DNA from: Iodidimonas sp. SYSU 1G8 | GTDB lineage: Bacteria > Pseudomonadota > Alphaproteobacteria > SMXS01 | Assembly (NCBI RefSeq): GCF_039655775.1 | Contig: NZ_JBBYXJ010000002.1 | Coordinates: 1,532,739-1,596,738 of the forward strand | Reading direction: 5' to 3' | Length of the DNA: 64,000 nucleotides | Shown here: positions 16,457 through 25,136 of the stretch, piece after piece | Position numbering within the stretch: the stretch's first letter is position 1 | How the letters are laid out: each line of letters starts with the position of its first letter | Position numbers and translations under genes: made by a program | The notes under the pieces: generated by a model | What the model was told of the DNA's origin: nothing | The model's database searches: none | Seen by the model: only the letters and a program-made list of their open reading frames with translations

Positions 16457-19012
16457 ATGGTTACCGGGTCTTTCGCGCGGTTGATCAGGCCGCGTGTGTT
16501 TCACTCACTAGTGGTTGCTTTGCCAGCCCTGTTGCCCTTCGGAGGGGCGGCGATTGCTCAGGACGAGGCGCCGACGCAGATGGCGCAGGCAACCGCCGCC
16601 GACGTGTCGCGAAAGGCGGGGCCAAGGCTCGAGACGGTGCTGGTGACGGCGCGCAAGCAGGAGGAGTCGGCGCAGGACGTGCCGGTGGCAATGACCGCCC
16701 TGACCCAGGAACTGGAGCAGGCGACGGTGCGCGACCTGCGCGATCTGAACGGCTATTCCGCCAACGTGCGCATCGACAACGATCCATCGCGCGCCGGTGC
16801 GGCCGCGATCACCATTCGCGGCATCAGCCCGACGCGCACGGACGACAATTCGTTCGACTCCCCGATCGCCATCATGATCGACGGCATCTATCTGGGGTCG
16901 CTGTCGGGGCAGATCATCGAGAATTTCGACATCGAACGCATCGAGATCCTGCGCGGCCCGCAAGGGACGCTTTACGGCCGCAATACGGTGGGCGGCGTGC
17001 TGAACGCGGTGCGCAGCCGGCCGACCGGCGAGTTCGGCGCCAAGCTGCAATACACATTCGGGCGCTGGAACCAGCATGAATTCAGGGGCGTCTTCAACGC
17101 GCCGATCGTTCGCGACAAGCTGGCGGTGAAGGGCTTCTTCACCAACTTGCAGCGCGACGGCTACTACAAGAATGAGTATCTGAATTCGACCCAGCCGCAG
17201 CGCGACTACATGAACTACGGCCTGACGCTGCTCGCCACGCCGAACGAATGGCTGGAGGTCAAGCTGACCGTCGAGCGGTTCGAGGACCACAGCCAGGGCG
17301 GCGCCTATCTGACCAACTGGAACTTCGCGCCCGGCGTGCTGCCGGCGACGGGGCGGCCGGAAGATCCCAACTATGCGGGCGGTTTCCTGTCATGCTTCCT
17401 GCCGGGCCTGATCAGCGCCGTCCCGAGCGTGCCGTGCCGGACCCAGGTGGATTTTCCGCGCAAGACCATCGCGACCGACCTGCCCAATCCGGGCCGTGTT
17501 AACACCAATGCCTACACGCTTGATGTTTCCGCGAGCCTCAGCGAGGAGATGAAGCTGGTCGGGTTGTTCGGCTACCGGGACATGAAGGAGTACCGCAAGT
17601 ACGACTTCGACGGCACGAGCGTCGATCACATCACCATCGAGCGCGATAACGAGTTCGAGCAGTTCAGCGGAGAGTTGCGCCTGGAAGGCAGCTGGGACAC
17701 GTCGATCGGCAAGATCAACGCGCTGGTCGGCACCTATTACTGGAACAGCAAGTTCAACCAGAACTGGGTTACCGGCGGCGATTTCTGGACGTTCATCGGC
17801 GCCTTGAGCGGGTACTCGCTTGCGGCCAACAGCTGGCTCGATCCGTCGCTGGCCGGCTTCACAGGGTACAGTACTCCGGTCGAGGCCTGTCTTGCGCCGC
17901 GTCCCGACGGGTCGAACGTGAAGGCGCTGTTCGGCCAGGTGGAGTGCGACAGGGGCGCGGGCGTGCGTGCCTATGGTCCCAAGCTGGTGCAAAAGCTGTT
18001 CGAGGACCAGAAGACCACGTCGCAGGCCGCGTTCGCCCATGCCGACTGGGAGTTCATGCCCGGCTGGACGCTGGAAGCGGGTATCCGCTGGACCTACGAG
18101 AAGAAACACTTCATCGCGGCCCAGGCCTATCTGGCGCCGCTCGACCGGGTGGATGAGGTCGGTTATCCGGCCTATGCGGACCTGAAGAACAGCTGGAAGG
18201 ACATTTCGCCGAAGGTCGGCCTGTCCTGGAAGGCGACCGACAATGTCATGCTCTACGGTTCCTATTCGGAAGGCTGGCATTCGGGCGGCTTCTTTGGCGT
18301 GAACCAGAACGTGGCCGACTTCGAGCGTGACCAGTACGATCCCGAGCACTCCCAGTCCATCGAACTGGGCCTCAAGGCGCAATGGTTCGACAACCGATTG
18401 CAGACGAACATCGCGCTGTTCCGCAACACGTTCAAGAACAAGCAGGAACAGGCGGTCCAGTTCGACGACTCCACCAACACGGTGGCCACGGTGTTCAGCA
18501 ATGTGGCGAACGTCGTCTATCAGGGCATCGAGGGCGAAATTCAGGCCGCGGTCACCGAGAATTTGAGCCTCTTCGGATCGGTGGGGTATCTGGATGCCAA
18601 GTACAAGAACTTCTTTACCGATGTAAACCCGAACGACAATTGCACGGGCGCGCCGGAATGCATCGTCGATGCCAGCTATCTCAGCCCGCGCAATGCACCC
18701 AAGCTGACCGTGGGCATTGGCGGTGCTTTCACGATACCGCTGGGGCCGGGCGATCTGCAGATCAATGCCAAGTACAGCTATATCAGCAAGGTGGAAGGCA
18801 ATCTGCTGAACCAGACGCTGGGTCGGGTACCGCCGCGCGACGATCTGAGCGCATCGGTCTCCTATATGTGGGAGCGCTACAAGGTGACTGTGTTCGGCCG
18901 GAACCTGACCAATGAACGCTACGAGACGCCGTCGATCATCGCGCCGCTCTTTGCGGCGGGCACGGTGGGCGAGGGTTGGAGCTGGGGTATCGAGGTGAGC
19001 GGGGAGTTTTGA
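16457..19012 (+). CDS. TonB-dependent outer-membrane receptor (2)
   Basis: This outer-membrane importer has 851 aa. The ATG follows GGGGGAGGGA, and the signal peptide ends near GGAAIAQ. The plug has the TonB-box-like LETVLVTARKQEESAQDVPV and IEILRGPQGTLYGRNTVGG. The barrel ends EGWSWGIEVSGEF with a terminal Phe. The N-terminal pattern is the one common in sphingomonad-like receptor families for aromatic or terpenoid compounds. It shares a palindromic upstream element with the receptor at 20402, so the two are probably co-regulated. The ligand is unknown. Confidence 0.95.
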   Translation: MVTGSFARLIRPRVFHSLVVALPALLPFGGAAIAQDEAPTQMAQATAADVSRKAGPRLETVLVTARKQEESAQDVPVAMTALTQELEQATVRDLRDLNGYSANVRIDNDPSRAGAAAITIRGISPTRTDDNSFDSPIAIMIDGIYLGSLSGQIIENFDIERIEILRGPQGTLYGRNTVGGVLNAVRSRPTGEFGAKLQYTFGRWNQHEFRGVFNAPIVRDKLAVKGFFTNLQRDGYYKNEYLNSTQPQRDYMNYGLTLLATPNEWLEVKLTVERFEDHSQGGAYLTNWNFAPGVLPATGRPEDPNYAGGFLSCFLPGLISAVPSVPCRTQVDFPRKTIATDLPNPGRVNTNAYTLDVSASLSEEMKLVGLFGYRDMKEYRKYDFDGTSVDHITIERDNEFEQFSGELRLEGSWDTSIGKINALVGTYYWNSKFNQNWVTGGDFWTFIGALSGYSLAANSWLDPSLAGFTGYSTPVEACLAPRPDGSNVKALFGQVECDRGAGVRAYGPKLVQKLFEDQKTTSQAAFAHADWEFMPGWTLEAGIRWTYEKKHFIAAQAYLAPLDRVDEVGYPAYADLKNSWKDISPKVGLSWKATDNVMLYGSYSEGWHSGGFFGVNQNVADFERDQYDPEHSQSIELGLKAQWFDNRLQTNIALFRNTFKNKQEQAVQFDDSTNTVATVFSNVANVVYQGIEGEIQAAVTENLSLFGSVGYLDAKYKNFFTDVNPNDNCTGAPECIVDASYLSPRNAPKLTVGIGGAFTIPLGPGDLQINAKYSYISKVEGNLLNQTLGRVPPRDDLSASVSYMWERYKVTVFGRNLTNERYETPSIIAPLFAAGTVGEGWSWGIEVSGEF

Positions 19013-19027
19013 GCCCCACGACCCGAG

Positions 19028-19053
19028 GGCGCGTCGCCGCCGGGCGGCGCGCC
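19028..19053. terminator. Hairpin between convergent genes, probable bidirectional terminator
   Basis: An 11-bp GC-rich stem with one G-U pair (19028-19038 with 19043-19053) has a 4-nt loop and lies in the 56-bp gap between the receptor stop and the topoisomerase stop. There is no strong T-run, so termination strength is uncertain. Confidence 0.5.
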
Positions 19054-19068
19054 TCTTCAGCCATTGCT

Positions 19069-20085
19069 TTAGCCGGCGAAGAGACGCGCCAGCGCGACTT
19101 CCCGGCGGGACATGAAGCGGGCCGATTTCGCGGCTTCGTAAATACCGGAAAGTGTTTCCGCCTCGAACGCGTCGAGGACCTTGCCGTGGACATAGCTCTT
19201 GCGGACGATGGTGGGGGTATTGCCCAGCATGTCGGCAATTTCGCTCATCACCGCCTTGATCTGCCTGCGGCGGGCCGTTGGCGAGGATGCCGGTTCGCAC
19301 AAGCCAAGCTTCTCCGTCGCGGCGGCGCTGGCGGCCATGGTCCGGAAGGTCTTCGCCGTGATGGGAACGCCGGAGATTTCCTGGAGATAGGCATTGGTGT
19401 CGCCAGCATTCACCCGGCAAACCTTGCCATCCTGGTTGCGATACTGAAAAAGCCGCGTTCCCGGCAGATCGAGCCAGTCCGGTATGGCCCGGGCGAGCAA
19501 GGGGATACGGGCGGAAAAGGCGAAAGCCTTGCCGCCCTTGCCGCGAAAAGACACATCGAGCCATTCTTCCCGGTGCTGGACGTTGCGCTTGAGCAGTGTC
19601 GATGCGCCGCGGCTGCGGCCCGAATGGACATAGTTCTCGCAGCCGATGCGGATGTGGGTGCGGTCGATCAGCATGACAATGCCAGCGAGCGCCTTGCGCG
19701 CGCAGGTGTCGGGCAGCGCGAGATCGGCACGGATACGCCGCCTGATGCGCGGCAGAACGGCGCAGATCGCGGCGAGTTGGCCCGCCTTGTTTTCCTCGCG
19801 AACGTGTTCCCAGTCGGGATGATAGCGATATTGCACGCGCCCTGCTTGATCGCGGCCGATGGCCTGAAGGTGGGCCTTGGCGTGGGCCGCGATACGGACG
19901 TCTTCATATGCGGGCGGGATGGCCAGCCGCCGGATGCGATCGAGAATGGCGGGATCGTTCACACGGCATCCCGAGGCATCGAAATAGAGGTAACCGCGCC
20001 CGCACCGGCGCCGGAGGATAGGCAACGAGTCACTCGCGACGAGCTTCAGTCCCTTGGGAATCGAGGCGGCGATCGTGGCGTCCAT
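19069..20085 (-). CDS. DNA topoisomerase IB (poxvirus-like bacterial type)
   Basis: This is a monomeric type IB topoisomerase of 338 aa. It relaxes supercoils through a 3'-phosphotyrosine intermediate. Family features are the N-terminal YRYHPDWEHVREE, the catalytic-core GASTLLKRNVQ, TAKTFRTMAAS (catalytic Arg), and near the C-terminus NTPTIVRKSYVHGKV, whose Tyr is the nucleophile. The ATG at 20085 has GGAG 8 nt upstream; an earlier in-frame ATG at 20139 lacks a site. It lies in the opposite orientation between two TonB receptor genes, with no obvious functional link to them. Confidence 0.93.
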   Translation of the reverse strand: MDATIAASIPKGLKLVASDSLPILRRRCGRGYLYFDASGCRVNDPAILDRIRRLAIPPAYEDVRIAAHAKAHLQAIGRDQAGRVQYRYHPDWEHVREENKAGQLAAICAVLPRIRRRIRADLALPDTCARKALAGIVMLIDRTHIRIGCENYVHSGRSRGASTLLKRNVQHREEWLDVSFRGKGGKAFAFSARIPLLARAIPDWLDLPGTRLFQYRNQDGKVCRVNAGDTNAYLQEISGVPITAKTFRTMAASAAATEKLGLCEPASSPTARRRQIKAVMSEIADMLGNTPTIVRKSYVHGKVLDAFEAETLSGIYEAAKSARFMSRREVALARLFAG

Positions 20086-20252
20086 GCGGGAGTCTCCAGA
20101 GGCGCTGAAGGAACGACCCGTCAGGGTCACCGGTTCCACACTCGACAGCTCGGCGCAAAAGACGGTCTGTCTTGCTTTTATTCGTCAATAGAGACTTTTT
20201 AAAACTGTTGTTTTATATAGAGATAGCGGGTTAGATAGAATTTGAAATATAA

Positions 20253-20269
20253 ATTAATCATTGATTAAT
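20253..20269. promoter_or_regulatory. Palindromic candidate operator upstream of TonB receptor 3
   Basis: This is the same perfect palindrome (ATTAATCA-T-TGATTAAT) as at 16310, here 132 bp before the receptor start at 20402. The flanking bases are also conserved (20251-20271 identical), followed by TTGATT-17 nt-CTACCG spacing. Its recurrence at a matching offset in front of the two same-strand receptors makes a shared transcription-factor site likely. The cognate regulator is not identifiable. Confidence 0.65.
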
Positions 20270-20401
20270 GCGTTTTGACCGGGCTACCGTCATGCCATTC
20301 CGCTGGCAGTGTCGGCCAGGCGAGACCGCGCCGTAGAATGCGGGTCCGCTATTCCCGGCAGTCGCTGTAGGGCGGTCATCCCTGGGGAGGGAAAATAATT
20401 C

Positions 20402-22837
20402 ATGAAACTAACAAGTAGCCGTCAGGGCTATCGGCCATTTACATCCTCGCGTGGGCTGTTGCTGTCGGTAGCCGCCATAGCAATCGTGGGATGGGATGCC
20501 GCGCCCGCTTTTGCCGCAGATCCGGAAACAGTCATCGTCAGCGCGCGTAAGCGCGAGGAAGATGCCCAGGACGTGCCGGTCGCGATGCAGACCTTTACCG
20601 CGGCCGATGTCGAACAATATCGCGCCGTCGATCTCTCGAAGATCGGTGAAATGGCCAGTCAGGTGATCATGGTGCCGGCCGGTTCCGGCGCCGGTGCGTC
20701 TTTCCACATCCGCGGCTTGGGATCTTCTTCAGGCGATCCGGGTATCGATTCCAGCGTGACCGTCAATATGGACGGCATGCAGATCAATCGCGGGCATATC
20801 ATTCGCGCCGGCATGTTCGACGTCGGTAGCGTGGAAGTGTTGAAGGGGCCGCAGGCCCTGTTTTTCGGAAAGAACAGCCCTGCGGGCGTCATTTCGCTGA
20901 CCAGTAACGGTCCGGGTGACGAGTGGGAGTTCATCGGCCGCCTGTCCTACGAAATCGAAGCCGACGAAATCATCGGCGAGGCGATCGCGTCCGGTCCGAT
21001 CAACGACAAGGTAGGCCTTCGCGTCGCCTATCGCGGACGTACTCAGAAGGGCTGGCTGAAGAATGTCGCGGGTCCGGTCACGGCGCCGCTCCCGTTCACG
21101 CCGGGCAATCCCTACGCCAACGAGCCCTACGATTTCCCCGGCACTACCGATCCGCGCCGTGGTTCGCAGGAAGAACATATCGGTCGTATCACGTTCGCGG
21201 TGGAGCCGAGCGACAATTTCGACGCGACGCTCAAGGTTCTGGGCGCCAAGTACAGCGATGACGGCTCATCCACCAACGAGGTCATCTCATGTTCGGGCCC
21301 GAAGCCAATCACCATTCCGCTGCTTAGCGGGATCACGCTCGTCGATCCCTATGGCGATTGCGAACAGAACGGCGTCATGTCCCAGGGACAGTTGCCCGAC
21401 GAGATCATCGCCGGGTACGAGGGAACGGAAAAGAAGGGCGGTCAGACCTACACGACTGTGGATACCGTCCTGACGACCCTCAATATGAACTACACGACGG
21501 ACAACTTCACACTGACGTCCCAGACCGGCCTGTACTATTACGATTACGTCCGTTGGGACAATTTCGATGGCACGTCTCAGATCCAGTTCATGGGTATCCA
21601 GCTCGAGAAGAGCACGACCTGGAGCCAGGAGTTGCGCCTGCTGAGCACGTTCGACGGGCCTTTCAACTTCATGCTCGGGGCGTTCTACGAACACGTATCG
21701 CGCGATTCCGACAACCGCGGCAAGATCGCGGCCATCGGTCCCGATCCGGTGACGGGCAATACCAATAACTGGGGCGGCGAATCCACGATCAAGGGCGATA
21801 CCTATTCGGCATTCGCGCAAGCGATCTGGGATGTGACGCCGGAACTGGAACTGGCGGCTGGGGCGCGCTACACCAAGGAAAGCAAGTCCTCGGTGCAGGT
21901 CAATACTTTCGTCAATCCGTTGATGGAGTTCTTCTTCGGTAATCCCGCGCTCCCCTTCATGAAGGCGGAGAACGATCCGATCTTCAGCGAGTTTAAAGAT
22001 GACGACATTTCGCCGGAAGTAACGCTGACCTGGACGCCGATTCCGGAAGTGACGCTCTACGGCGCGTATAAGACCGGCTACAAGTCAGGCGGCTTCTCGA
22101 CCAACACGGTTATCGCCTGGAACGCCGACAGTGATTCTGTCCGTTTCGACGCTGAATCATCCGAGGGTTTCGAAGTGGGCCTGAAGAGCACCCTGCTCGA
22201 TGGAAGACTTCGCCTGAACCTTACGGGCTATCGGTACAGTTTCAGCAATCTGCAGGTCAGCGCATTCGATTCCGCCACCACGTCGTTCCAGATCCGGAAC
22301 GCCGCGAGCGCCCGGACCACTGGTCTGGAACTGGAGACCAACTTCCAGGTCACGGATGAACTGATCCTACGCGGACAGGCCGGCTACAACCGCGCCCGCT
22401 ATTCCGAGTTCCCTGGCGCGCCTTGCTATCGCGGTCAGTCGGTCGCGGATGGCTGCGTGGGCGGGGTACAGGACCTGACCGGGCGTCCTCTGGTGTTCGC
22501 GCCGGACTGGTCGGGCAGTGTCGGCATCTCTTATGACGTGCCGGTGTTCAATGGCTGGAGCCTGGGTCTGAGCAGCGATCTGGTCTTCTCAAGCGGTTAC
22601 TACACGGCGCTGGCCAACGACGACCGTGCCCGTCAGGGCTCGTATCAGAAGATCAACGCCAGCATCCGGCTCTATTCGGATGATGACCGTTGGGACTTTG
22701 CCATCATCGGCCGCAATCTGGCCAACGAGCGCATCCTCGGTGGTACCGCGGATAAGCCGGGTGGTCTGTCCGGCGATATCTTCGGCAACTCGCTGCGGGC
22801 GCGTGAGATCACCTTCCAGGTCACCTCACGCTTCTAA
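20402..22837 (+). CDS. TonB-dependent outer-membrane receptor (3)
   Basis: This receptor has 811 aa, with a signal sequence ending near PAFAADPE, the plug motif ETVIVSARKREEDAQDVPVA and VEVLKGPQALFFGKNSPAG. The C-terminus EITFQVTSRF ends in Phe. Compared with receptor 2, the plug's GPQGTLYGRN loop reads GPQALFFGKN, marking a different subfamily. It is followed on the same strand by a Rieske oxygenase gene 120 bp downstream, suggesting uptake and oxidation of the same compound. A perfect hairpin separates the two and could dampen read-through. Confidence 0.95.
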   Translation: MKLTSSRQGYRPFTSSRGLLLSVAAIAIVGWDAAPAFAADPETVIVSARKREEDAQDVPVAMQTFTAADVEQYRAVDLSKIGEMASQVIMVPAGSGAGASFHIRGLGSSSGDPGIDSSVTVNMDGMQINRGHIIRAGMFDVGSVEVLKGPQALFFGKNSPAGVISLTSNGPGDEWEFIGRLSYEIEADEIIGEAIASGPINDKVGLRVAYRGRTQKGWLKNVAGPVTAPLPFTPGNPYANEPYDFPGTTDPRRGSQEEHIGRITFAVEPSDNFDATLKVLGAKYSDDGSSTNEVISCSGPKPITIPLLSGITLVDPYGDCEQNGVMSQGQLPDEIIAGYEGTEKKGGQTYTTVDTVLTTLNMNYTTDNFTLTSQTGLYYYDYVRWDNFDGTSQIQFMGIQLEKSTTWSQELRLLSTFDGPFNFMLGAFYEHVSRDSDNRGKIAAIGPDPVTGNTNNWGGESTIKGDTYSAFAQAIWDVTPELELAAGARYTKESKSSVQVNTFVNPLMEFFFGNPALPFMKAENDPIFSEFKDDDISPEVTLTWTPIPEVTLYGAYKTGYKSGGFSTNTVIAWNADSDSVRFDAESSEGFEVGLKSTLLDGRLRLNLTGYRYSFSNLQVSAFDSATTSFQIRNAASARTTGLELETNFQVTDELILRGQAGYNRARYSEFPGAPCYRGQSVADGCVGGVQDLTGRPLVFAPDWSGSVGISYDVPVFNGWSLGLSSDLVFSSGYYTALANDDRARQGSYQKINASIRLYSDDDRWDFAIIGRNLANERILGGTADKPGGLSGDIFGNSLRAREITFQVTSRF

Positions 22838-22851
22838 GCGTGCACATAAAG

Positions 22852-22880
22852 GAAGGGCGTGGGAGGTTCCCACGCCCTTC
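22852..22880. terminator. Perfect hairpin between receptor and Rieske oxygenase genes
   Basis: A perfect 13-bp stem (arm GAAGGGCGTGGGA) with a 3-nt loop begins 14 nt after the receptor stop. No T-run follows on the plus strand. It could be a weak terminator, an attenuator or an mRNA-stabilising structure between two genes that otherwise look like an operon. Confidence 0.6.
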
Positions 22881-22957
22881 GCCCGTGATACACTATCTGT
22901 TCAGCGGCCCGCCAGCGGACGTCGAAGATCCGGGGCCGTCAGCTCGGGGAGATGACA

Positions 22958-24337
22958 GTGCCGCAAACGAACACCTACATCGATTTTGGAGCGGGCTCGC
23001 TGGCGGTTCCATCCAAGCGGGCGACGTTGGACGCATTCCGCTACACGTCTCACGCATTCATGATGCAGGAATGGAATGCCATCTGGACTCGCACATGGCT
23101 TCTTGCCGGTCTTGCGCTGGACGTAGCCGAACCGGGCGATTACTTCGTCTTCGATATTGGAGCGGAATCGATCATCGTCAGCCGAGCGGAGAACGGCACG
23201 GTGGCGGCGTTCTACAATGCCTGCCAGCACCGGGGAAACCGCATCGTCACCGCTGAACGGGGAGCCGCCGCAGCGATCACTTGCCCCTATCATGGCTGGA
23301 CGTATCATCTGGACGGCACGCTCAAGCTCGTCCCGGACGAGGAACGTTTTTCTCAGGGCCTTCCGGTGGAACGGTTATCGCTGAAACCGGTCAAGGCCGA
23401 GGTGTGGGCCGGGCTGGTCTGGATCAACATGGATCCAGACGCCGCGCCGCTGGGCGATTTTCTCGGGCTGGTGCAGGGGCAACTGGCGCCGTACCGGTTC
23501 GAGGACATGGTGCTGGTCAAGGACCAGACAGTGGCGCTTGATGCCAACTGGAAAACCTGCGTCGACAATTTCAACGAACAGTACCATGTGGATTTCATCC
23601 ACCCGCAGCACGCCAGTTTCGTGGACTGCCGCGATGCCGCCAACGAGTTGTGGCCCTTCGGTCATCGCCGCGTGCTGGTCGAGGGCTATGTCACCAATCC
23701 GCGTTACGGCGTGCCCGAGGAGTTGCCGTCGTTGCTTCAGGCGGCGATCCGGCCTTTGGGACTGGACGCGGAAGATTTCAGGGGCAAGGTGCCGACCCTG
23801 CGCAAGGCGGTCCAGCAGCGCAAGCGCGAGGTGGGCAGGGAACTGGGCTTCGACTATTCGGGCTTCACGGACGATCAGGTGTCCGACGTGCTGCAGTACG
23901 ATCTGTTCCCGAACATCATCATGACCATCAAGCCGGAGGAATTGTGGGTGATGCGGCCGCGGCCGCATCCGACCGATCCGGACAAGTGCTTCTTCGACAA
24001 GTGGACCCTGAGAATCCATGTGCCCGCCGACGCCGGGCGCGGATTGAGCCTGGTCGGTGATCCGAACGCGGCGCCGCTAGACAGCTCGGAGCGTCCCGAG
24101 CATGAGGTGTTCACGCGCGAGGACGTGATCGCGGGCAGACACTCGATGACCATCACCATCGATCAGGACATCCACTACCTGAAAGACATGCAGGCCGGGA
24201 TGCACTCGCGTGGGTTCACCCGGGCCTGGCTCAACGAAGACGAGGCACGCGTCCAGCATTTCCACGATTGGGTGGATGTATGGCTGGAGCAGAATCCGCT
24301 GCGTCCGGAAGCACGCCTGTCCCGCGCGGCGGAATAG
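22958..24337 (+). CDS. Rieske non-heme iron oxygenase, large (alpha) subunit
   Basis: This is an aromatic-ring-hydroxylating-type oxygenase of 459 aa from the GTG. The Rieske cluster ligands are in CQHRGN and CPYHGW. The catalytic iron site is DNFNEQYHVDFIH, with Glu in the bridging position used by many alpha subunits and two His ligands. The GTG at 22958 lies 6 nt after GGGGAG; the ATG at 22952 abuts that site and is less likely. No small subunit, ferredoxin or reductase is adjacent, so partners must be encoded elsewhere. The receptor upstream may import its substrate. Confidence 0.94.
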   Translation: MPQTNTYIDFGAGSLAVPSKRATLDAFRYTSHAFMMQEWNAIWTRTWLLAGLALDVAEPGDYFVFDIGAESIIVSRAENGTVAAFYNACQHRGNRIVTAERGAAAAITCPYHGWTYHLDGTLKLVPDEERFSQGLPVERLSLKPVKAEVWAGLVWINMDPDAAPLGDFLGLVQGQLAPYRFEDMVLVKDQTVALDANWKTCVDNFNEQYHVDFIHPQHASFVDCRDAANELWPFGHRRVLVEGYVTNPRYGVPEELPSLLQAAIRPLGLDAEDFRGKVPTLRKAVQQRKREVGRELGFDYSGFTDDQVSDVLQYDLFPNIIMTIKPEELWVMRPRPHPTDPDKCFFDKWTLRIHVPADAGRGLSLVGDPNAAPLDSSERPEHEVFTREDVIAGRHSMTITIDQDIHYLKDMQAGMHSRGFTRAWLNEDEARVQHFHDWVDVWLEQNPLRPEARLSRAAE

Positions 24338-24489
24338 CGATCCACTGCCGAGCAATAGCCGGTGCAACTTTCCGGCTGACCCGCCGTATATGCCAAACCT
24401 CTAGTTGCTGTCCCGCGAAGGTTTTCCGGTAATGGAGACGTTCAAGGGCAAGAGGCTGACGTTCAACGTTTCCGCATGAGGAGAGTGTC

Positions 24490-24906
24490 ATGAAACGTTT
24501 GGCATATGGTTTGATTGTTGGCGCGGTAGCGTCGATGGCTTTTGCTTTTCCGGCTTCCGCCCGTGACCGTGACGACAATCCGCCCGGTCCGGCAGGAGGT
24601 CCCGGGACGAATTGGGAAAATCCGCCCGGCCCGCGCGGCGGCCCCGGCGCATCGCCCGACCGTGTGCGCCGGATTCAGGGAACGGACTACACGTTCGTGG
24701 TCCGCGACAACGGCTATTACTTCAATGAACGTTTCGGGTACTGGCATCCTGAGCGTGGCTACTGGAACCAGGCGAAGCGCTGTTGGAATGACCGGGACGA
24801 TAACCCGCCCGGTCCCGCCGGTGGCCGGGGCACCAACTGGGAGAATCCGCCCGGCCCGCGCGGGGGCCCGGGGGCATCGCCGGACAAGTTCGGCAAGTGC
24901 CGCTAG
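24490..24906 (+). CDS. Secreted protein with duplicated Pro/Gly-rich segment
   Basis: This 138-aa protein has a signal peptide (MKRLAYGLIVGAVASMAFAF, cleavage near SARD). A 32-residue Asp/Asn/Pro/Gly-rich segment occurs twice, at residues 26-57 and 101-132, differing at one residue (Pro38 versus Arg113). Between the copies is a YxF/W-rich region (NGYYFNERFGYWHPERGYW) that may be a small folded module. The DNA of the two copies differs at many synonymous positions, so the duplication is old and the protein sequence appears constrained. Only two cysteines are present. Function is unknown; a cell-surface or matrix role is conceivable. Confidence 0.8.
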   Translation: MKRLAYGLIVGAVASMAFAFPASARDRDDNPPGPAGGPGTNWENPPGPRGGPGASPDRVRRIQGTDYTFVVRDNGYYFNERFGYWHPERGYWNQAKRCWNDRDDNPPGPAGGRGTNWENPPGPRGGPGASPDKFGKCR

Positions 24907-24927
24907 AAGGCATGCTGGTTACAAGGG

Positions 24928-24955
24928 GAGGCCGGAGTGATCCGGCCTCTTTTTT
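24928..24955 (+). terminator. Rho-independent terminator
   Basis: A perfect 9-bp stem (GAGGCCGGA with TCCGGCCTC) has a 4-nt loop and is followed by TTTTTT. It is a classic intrinsic terminator 21 nt after the stop of the Pro/Gly-rich secreted protein gene. The remaining bases to 25136 show no gene. Confidence 0.92.
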
Positions 24956-25136
24956 ATTGTCTCAACTTCACCCCGAGGCGGACGTAATCCAGCCACAGTC
25001 AGGGGCGACTATCCGATTGTTGGCCTCGTCAGTCGGGCCGCCGCGATCGGATCTGTAGCCCCCAAGCCCATTCCGATCCTGGCGGCCCGACTTCTATTTC
25101 GGGCCGGCGTTCACAGAACCAACTCCAGTCCCAGGT

